Source: Bacteroidales bacterium (GTDB taxonomy: Bacteria; Bacteroidota; Bacteroidia; Bacteroidales; UBA3824). Taken from it: 56,314 bases of DNA. The stretch is from the NCBI GenBank assembly GCA_017535325.1, contig JAFXUC010000104.1:1-56314 (forward strand). Direction: 5' to 3'. Numbering within the stretch: position 1 is the first letter of the stretch; each line of letters starts with the position of its first letter. The translations under genes were made by a program, and so were the position numbers. The notes beneath the pieces are model-generated. The model saw nothing but the letters and a program-made list of their open reading frames with translations. It searched no databases and was not told where the DNA came from. Positions 51,760-56,314 of the stretch are shown one piece after another.

Positions 51760-52506
51760 CTACATATTCATACCGCCGTCAATCTGGATTACCTGACCGG
51801 TAACGTAAGACGACATATCGCTTGCGAGGAACGTTGCAACCTCGGCGATGTCTTCCGGTGTGCCGCCTCTGCGCAAAGGAATGCGTTTTTTCCATTCCTC
51901 TCTTACTTTTTCGGGAAGAGCGGCGGTCATAGCGGTCTCGATAAATCCGGGCGCGATAGCGTTAGCGCGGATACCTTTGGGACCCATTTCCTGAGCGACG
52001 GATTTTGCGAGGGCGATCAAACCTGCTTTTGAAGAAGCGTAGTTTGCCTGACCTGCGTTTCCGTGAACGCCTACAACGCTTGCCATGTTGATGATTGCGC
52101 CTTTGCGCTGTTTCATCATCTGCGGCAATGCGGCGTGGATAAAGTTGAAAGCGGATTTGAGGTTTACGTTGATAACTGCATCCCACTGAGCCTCAGACAT
52201 TCTGAACATAAGACCGTCTTTTGTGATTCCGGCGTTGTTAACCAAAACGTCCAAACTTCCGAAATCTGCAATTATCTGATTTACAACTTGTTCTGTTTGA
52301 GCGAAATCTGCCGCGTTGGAAGCGTAAGCAATTACTTTTACGCCCAATGCCTCAATTTCTTTTTTGGTGTTTTCGGCATCTTCGTTGATAGCCAAATCCG
52401 TGAAAGCGATGTTTGCGCCTTCTGCGGCGAATTTCAAGGCGATAGCCTTTCCGATTCCGCGGGCTGCACCGGTGATGACAGCCGTTTTACCTTTTAATAA
52501 ATCCAT
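51760..52506 (-). CDS. fabG: 3-oxoacyl-[acyl-carrier-protein] reductase
   Basis: 248 aa short-chain dehydrogenase. NADPH loop TGAARGIG (12-19), NNAG (90-93), and the catalytic S143, Y156 and K160. The end VTGQVIQIDGGMNM is the FabG type. It reduces the keto group in each elongation cycle of fatty-acid synthesis. Two bases after yicC, it closes the operon. Confidence 0.95.
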   Translation of the reverse strand: MDLLKGKTAVITGAARGIGKAIALKFAAEGANIAFTDLAINEDAENTKKEIEALGVKVIAYASNAADFAQTEQVVNQIIADFGSLDVLVNNAGITKDGLMFRMSEAQWDAVINVNLKSAFNFIHAALPQMMKQRKGAIINMASVVGVHGNAGQANYASSKAGLIALAKSVAQEMGPKGIRANAIAPGFIETAMTAALPEKVREEWKKRIPLRRGGTPEDIAEVATFLASDMSSYVTGQVIQIDGGMNM

Positions 52507-52508
52507 TT

Positions 52509-53390
52509 TTACAAAATATTTAATACTTGTTCCTTAATTTTTTCAAGTTCGTCTTTCATCATAACGACAAATCTCTGAATTTCAGCATCGTTTGCCTTAG
52601 AACCCAAAGTATTGATTTCGCGACCCATTTCCTGGGCGATGAAACCGAGTTTTTTGCCGGATGAGACCTCAGAGTCAAGATTTTCGATAAAATATGCGCA
52701 GTGATTTCTAAGGCGCACTTTTTCCTCGGTAATGTCGAGTTTTTCGATGTAATAAATCAGTTCTTGTTCGAGGCGGTTTTTGTCGAAATCAACCGTGGAG
52801 TTCAGGTCTTCAAATTTTTGAATGATTCTTTCCCTGATGATGTTGATTCTGTTTTTTTCGAGCGGCTCTACCTCGTTTAAGTATCCGAGAATCAGATTTA
52901 TACGCTTGATAAAATCCTTTTTGAGGTTCTGACCTTCCTGCGTCCTGAAACTGTCAAGATTGTCAATCGTTTTTGTGATAAGTCTTTCGATTTCAGACCA
53001 TTCTTCCTCGCTTACTTTTTCGGCTTCGAGCCTCTGAATGTCGGGCATTCTAAGCAGCGAAGTAAAGATAAGGTTCTTATCCGCCTGAAAACCATACTTT
53101 TCCGTTAACGACAAAACCTTGTTGTAATAAGCGTCCAAAAGGCTTTCGTTGATTTTCAGAGCCTCCTGAGCGGGGTCTTCGATGGTGTAAGACATAAGAA
53201 AATCCACTTTTCCCCTCTCCAACTTAGAGGCGATAAGGGAGCGGACATCAAGTTCTTTGTCTTTGTAATTAGACGGCAGTTTTGTGCTGACGTCCAATGT
53301 TTTACCGTTGAGCGAGCGGATTTCTATTTCAAAATTTTTACCGTTAAGGCGTTCAGAAACTTTGCCGTAACCGGTCATTGATTTCATCAT
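52509..53390 (-). CDS. YicC family endoribonuclease-like protein
   Basis: 293 aa from the ATG giving MMKSMTGYGK, the family's conserved start; an upstream Met at 53402 is possible. The C-terminal part (DUF1732-like) includes GRKLGF-like GKKLGFIAQEMGREINTLGSK, also diagnostic. YicC proteins cut RNA as ring-like oligomers in E. coli. Sits between pyrE and fabG. Confidence 0.94.
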   Translation of the reverse strand: MMKSMTGYGKVSERLNGKNFEIEIRSLNGKTLDVSTKLPSNYKDKELDVRSLIASKLERGKVDFLMSYTIEDPAQEALKINESLLDAYYNKVLSLTEKYGFQADKNLIFTSLLRMPDIQRLEAEKVSEEEWSEIERLITKTIDNLDSFRTQEGQNLKKDFIKRINLILGYLNEVEPLEKNRINIIRERIIQKFEDLNSTVDFDKNRLEQELIYYIEKLDITEEKVRLRNHCAYFIENLDSEVSSGKKLGFIAQEMGREINTLGSKANDAEIQRFVVMMKDELEKIKEQVLNIL

Positions 53391-53406
53391 CTTAAATTTC
53401 AAAAGT

Positions 53407-54039
53407 TTAATTTAACCAATTTTCGGGATTTTTCCGCCAGTTTTTCAAAGTTTCGAGTTGGCTTTCTTTCACGTAACCCGTCTTCAACGCCAAGTCAATC
53501 AGAGCGTTGTAATTGCTGAGGGTTTTCAGGGTGCAACCCGCCTCCTTGAAAGCGTTTTCCGCAACGGGAAAACCGTAAGTAAAAATAGCGAGCATTGCTT
53601 TGACATCGCATTTCAAATCTCTCAACGCGCTGACAGCCTTCAAACTGCTCTGTCCCGTTGAAACAAGATCTTCAATTACGATTGTTTTTTGTCCTGCGCT
53701 GCATACGCCTTCCACGAGGTTTTCCAAACCGTGGTTTTTGTTTGCGCTTCTTACATATACGAAAGGCAGTCCGAGAGCATCAGCCACTAACGCGCCGACC
53801 GCGATTGCTCCCGTTGCAACACCTGCAATCAACTCTGTGTCAGGATATTGCGTTTTAATAATCTCGGCAAAACCGTTTTTCAAAAACGTCCTTACTTCGG
53901 GGTAAGAAAGGGTTTTGCGGTTGTCGGTGTAAATAGGCGACTTCCAACCCGAAGCCCAAGTGAAGGGATTTTCAGGTTGCAGTTTTACGGCGTTGATTTT
54001 CAGCAAATATTCCGCCGTTAAGGTATCTAAATTTTCCAT
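53407..54039 (-). CDS. pyrE: Orotate phosphoribosyltransferase
   Basis: 210 aa from the ATG at 54039; an upstream extension is not conserved. PRPP-binding motif IVIEDLVSTGQS (120-131) and the flexible loop VRSANKNHG (97-104). Converts orotate and PRPP to OMP in pyrimidine synthesis. It is 16 bases from yicC. Confidence 0.96.
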   Translation of the reverse strand: MENLDTLTAEYLLKINAVKLQPENPFTWASGWKSPIYTDNRKTLSYPEVRTFLKNGFAEIIKTQYPDTELIAGVATGAIAVGALVADALGLPFVYVRSANKNHGLENLVEGVCSAGQKTIVIEDLVSTGQSSLKAVSALRDLKCDVKAMLAIFTYGFPVAENAFKEAGCTLKTLSNYNALIDLALKTGYVKESQLETLKNWRKNPENWLN

Positions 54040-54120
54040 CTTATCTTTTATAGAAATTTTTGCAAATATAAGCAGAATTTTTTTTATTTGACTAATAAAA
54101 CGCAAAGTTTTTTTTATTTT

Positions 54121-54924
54121 TCACATTTCAAACACCAAACTTACCGAGGGCATATATCCCAAAAACTCGTTTCTTCTGACGGCGGTTTGGATTTTCAGCC
54201 TTTCAAACACTAATCCCGCGGCTGCCGAAACGGTAAAAGGAAAAGTGGAAAAGCCGCCTTGAATGTCAAAATATTTGTTCAAACTTCCTGAAACTGCGCA
54301 TTTTACGCTGATTTTGTCGTAAAGCGAACTTTTTTCGATGTCAAGAGCCGCGAAATTTTTTTCAGAAAACGTGTATCTTATTCCCGTCTGAAAATCCACA
54401 GCGATTATTGTGTCCAAATCCGAGAACTGCGAATTAGTAGGATTTTTGATGTAAGTTGCTAATTCCAAATGTTTTAGAGGTGATAATATAAAGCCGATTT
54501 CACTTGTTACGGCATGGTATTTTTCTTCTGAATTTCCGACATTAAGTCCGTGATAATTTAATTTTATGCCTGCTTTTATTTTGTCGGAGAGTTGCATCTG
54601 ATAACCCAAGCCGGTTAAAATTCTGTTGAAAAGTTTGAAGCCGTAATAATTGAAATCCGCTGAAAAACAGCCGTTTAAAGCGGGTAAAATTACTCCGGCG
54701 GATTTTTGTGAAATTTCTTTTACCTGATAACGGTCAAAATAAGAAACCATGGCGGCAAATTTTTCGTTTCCGCAGCCGGCAGGATTGTATCCCAAAGCGT
54801 AAATTCCTGTCTGACAACTCATTGCATCAGAGAGGCCTTCGCCGTAAGCGTTTTTTGAAAATTCCTGCGCCTTGGCAAACAAAACCGCCCAAAAAAGCAC
54901 CGCCGTAAAAGCAAACTTTATCAT
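54121..54924 (-). CDS. PorV/PorQ-like outer-membrane beta-barrel protein
   Basis: 267 aa. Signal peptide (1-19, ending FAKA), then amphipathic strands ending in the aromatic-rich SVSLVFEM. The N-terminal block with GYNPAG and MVSYFDRYQVKEIS fits PorV/PorQ-type (FadL superfamily) barrels linked to type IX secretion, but the protein is short for PorV. Its start overlaps the aminotransferase stop by 4 bases. Confidence 0.7.
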   Translation of the reverse strand: MIKFAFTAVLFWAVLFAKAQEFSKNAYGEGLSDAMSCQTGIYALGYNPAGCGNEKFAAMVSYFDRYQVKEISQKSAGVILPALNGCFSADFNYYGFKLFNRILTGLGYQMQLSDKIKAGIKLNYHGLNVGNSEEKYHAVTSEIGFILSPLKHLELATYIKNPTNSQFSDLDTIIAVDFQTGIRYTFSEKNFAALDIEKSSLYDKISVKCAVSGSLNKYFDIQGGFSTFPFTVSAAAGLVFERLKIQTAVRRNEFLGYMPSVSLVFEM

Positions 54925-56099
54925 TTTTTGCTTTCAATTTCTTTGTAATACGCTATAAATCTGTTAATTCCTTTTATGAGCATTTCTTCGGGACAAGCCA
55001 GATTTATCCTGACAAACCCCTCTCCTTCTTCGCCGTACAATGTTCCCGCGCTGAGCCAGAGATTGTAAAATTTCAGGAGTTCGTCTTCAATTTCCTTTGA
55101 CTTTTTGTTAAGTGCGCTGCAATCCACCCACATTAAATACGTGCCTTCGAGCGGCGTGATTTTAACCTTTGGCAATTCTTTTTCCAAAAGACGTTTTGCC
55201 GAAAGAAAATTCTCGTAAACCACCTTGCAGAGTGTCTTTATGTAATAGCGGCAACCTTCTGAGGTATAACCTGTTATCAGTGCCTCAATACCGAAAGGAT
55301 TAACGTCGCAACATTCATTTATGTTGATTGCGCGGTCTATTTTTTGACGGTATTCAGTGTCTTTGCAGACGATGTTTGCGATTTGAAGGCTTGCCATATT
55401 GAAGGTTTTTGACGGTGAACTGCACACGGCATATTTCAAATTAAACTTGTCTGCAACAATTCCGAACGGAGTGTATTTAAAACCGTCCATAACGATTTCG
55501 CAGTGGATTTCGTCTGAAATCACAAAAGTATTGTTTTCTTTACAAATTTTTGCAATTTCTGAGAGTTCGTCTTCCGTAAAAACCCTTGAAACAGGATTGT
55601 GCGGATTGCACAAAAGCACAACCGCCGCGTTTTTTATTTTCGCCTTAAAATCGTCAAAATCAATATGATAAACAAAATTTTCGTCTCTTTTCAGCGGACA
55701 AGAAATTATGTTGCAATCATTGTTTTTGATTGAAGAATAAAAATGATTGTAAACCGGTGTAAAAATCAGGACATTGTCGTTAGGCTTTGTAACAGCCTTA
55801 ATAACAGCGGATAACGCCGGAATAACACCTGTTGTATAAATTATATCGGTCTTCAAAAAACGCCAATTATGAACCTCGTTGAACCAGTTGCAAACTGCGA
55901 AATAATATTCGTCCGGCACTCTGACATATCCGTAAGCGGGGTGTTTAGCGCGTTTTACAACGGTGTCAACGATTTCTTTCGGGGTCTGAAACTCCATGTC
56001 AGCCACCCAAAGCGGAATCAAATCTTTGTTGTCTTCTATGCTGTCCCACTTGTAACAGTTTGTATTTCTGCGGTTTACTTGTCGTAAATAATTTTTCAT
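54921..56099 (-). CDS. PatB/MalY-type aminotransferase (cystathionine beta-lyase)
   Basis: 392 aa from the ATG at 56099; a longer frame is not conserved. PLP fold type I: D196 in VISDEIHCEIV and the Schiff-base lysine K231 in SSPSKTFNMASLQ, with WVADMEF near the start as in PatB/MalY. Cleaves C-S bonds of cystathionine; MalY also regulates maltose genes in E. coli. A TATCTTTG box lies at 56117-56124. Confidence 0.93.
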   Translation of the reverse strand: MKNYLRQVNRRNTNCYKWDSIEDNKDLIPLWVADMEFQTPKEIVDTVVKRAKHPAYGYVRVPDEYYFAVCNWFNEVHNWRFLKTDIIYTTGVIPALSAVIKAVTKPNDNVLIFTPVYNHFYSSIKNNDCNIISCPLKRDENFVYHIDFDDFKAKIKNAAVVLLCNPHNPVSRVFTEDELSEIAKICKENNTFVISDEIHCEIVMDGFKYTPFGIVADKFNLKYAVCSSPSKTFNMASLQIANIVCKDTEYRQKIDRAININECCDVNPFGIEALITGYTSEGCRYYIKTLCKVVYENFLSAKRLLEKELPKVKITPLEGTYLMWVDCSALNKKSKEIEDELLKFYNLWLSAGTLYGEEGEGFVRINLACPEEMLIKGINRFIAYYKEIESKK

Positions 56100-56137
56100 A
56101 ACAAAAAATGTTTTCGCAAAGATAAAAAAGTTTTTTC

Positions 56138-56314
56138 TATGCAAGAAACTTTTTGGTTTTTATTTCACAATCAGCCGGTTGTTTTATGTTTTCGTCCAAA
56201 ATAACCTCACCGATTGAGTCCGCAATGATTTTGCCGGATTTTGGATTTTTAACGCTTGTTACCTCTCCTGAAATCTCAGCATCAACAGTTGAATATTCAA
56301 ACGCCAAATCAGCA
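56138..56314 (-). CDS. C-terminal end of a gene running off the window, probably DUF3737
   Basis: The last 58 residues of a minus-strand gene, continuing past 56314. The readable part ends IKTKKFLA and contains STVDAEISGEVTSVKNPKSG and ADSIGEVILDE, a right-handed beta-helix style pattern that I associate with the C-terminus of DUF3737 proteins (pectate-lyase-like fold). The start and most of the protein are missing. Confidence 0.6.

Noticed and set aside
53391..53402. Upstream Met for YicC
   Set aside because: The conserved start MKSMTGYGK is reached from the later Met; the extension is only four residues.

Overview
The window reads as a chromosomal segment of a Bacteroidetes, most likely a gut or rumen Bacteroidales. 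The evidence is an A+T-rich genome, a complete MoxR/BatABCDE operon, SusCD-free but polysaccharide-oriented enzymes (a GH9 cellulase lipoprotein and a GH3 NagZ-like enzyme), many lipoproteins with a short signal and a Cys, a kinase-RapZ fusion, the DUF4295/L33/L28 next to FtsY, and promoters of the Bacteroidetes type (TTTG, about 19 bases, TAnnTTTG). Nearly every base is coding; no rRNA, tRNA, CRISPR array, prophage or transposase was seen.

Layout. 1-6.9 kb (minus): a two-gene DNA-processing operon, a classical RecQ followed 6 bases later by a 1584-aa protein joining a DEDD exonuclease-like domain, a RecQ helicase and a UvrD-type helicase. 7.0-14 kb: a galactose region. A Na+/galactose symporter like vSGLT, a lipoprotein mutarotase and a NUDIX-type regulator with a degenerate catalytic box are transcribed leftward; galactokinase and a phosphomannomutase/phosphoglucomutase rightward. 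The 541-base gap between them holds an inverted repeat, a sigma-54-like promoter and a strong terminator that together suggest an unannotated small RNA. 14-18 kb: the plus-strand genes continue as an ATGA-coupled chain (M16C protease, MNT nucleotidyltransferase, HEPN protein, collagen-like lipoprotein).

18-29.3 kb: housekeeping and envelope genes on both strands (YfcE phosphodiesterase, chagasin-like lipoprotein, TlpA-like oxidoreductase, thioesterase, two methyltransferases, purA, FKBP lipoprotein, nanoRNase, ndk, GH3, SGNH esterase). 29.4-31.1 kb: an ATPase/PD-(D/E)xK gene lying between two equal, gap-free 120-bp direct repeats, each with a perfect 20-bp hairpin; this is the strongest candidate for an undescribed mobile or exchangeable unit. 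31-35 kb: dus, ftsY, DUF4295, rpmG, rpmB and a kinase-RapZ fusion. 35-44.7 kb (minus): moxR, DUF58, a membrane protein, batA, batB, batC (with inserted calcium-binding type repeats), batD, batE, and then an unknown two-gene module.

44.8-56.3 kb: two paralogous lipoproteins, TatD, GH9 cellulase, a VWA-like membrane protein with a translationally coupled muramidase, then fabG, yicC, pyrE, a PorV/PorQ-like barrel, a PatB/MalY C-S lyase and the C-terminal end of a further gene (probably DUF3737). Two copies of a TTGACAA-type heptamer repeat fill the gaps at 7.7 and 51.7 kb.
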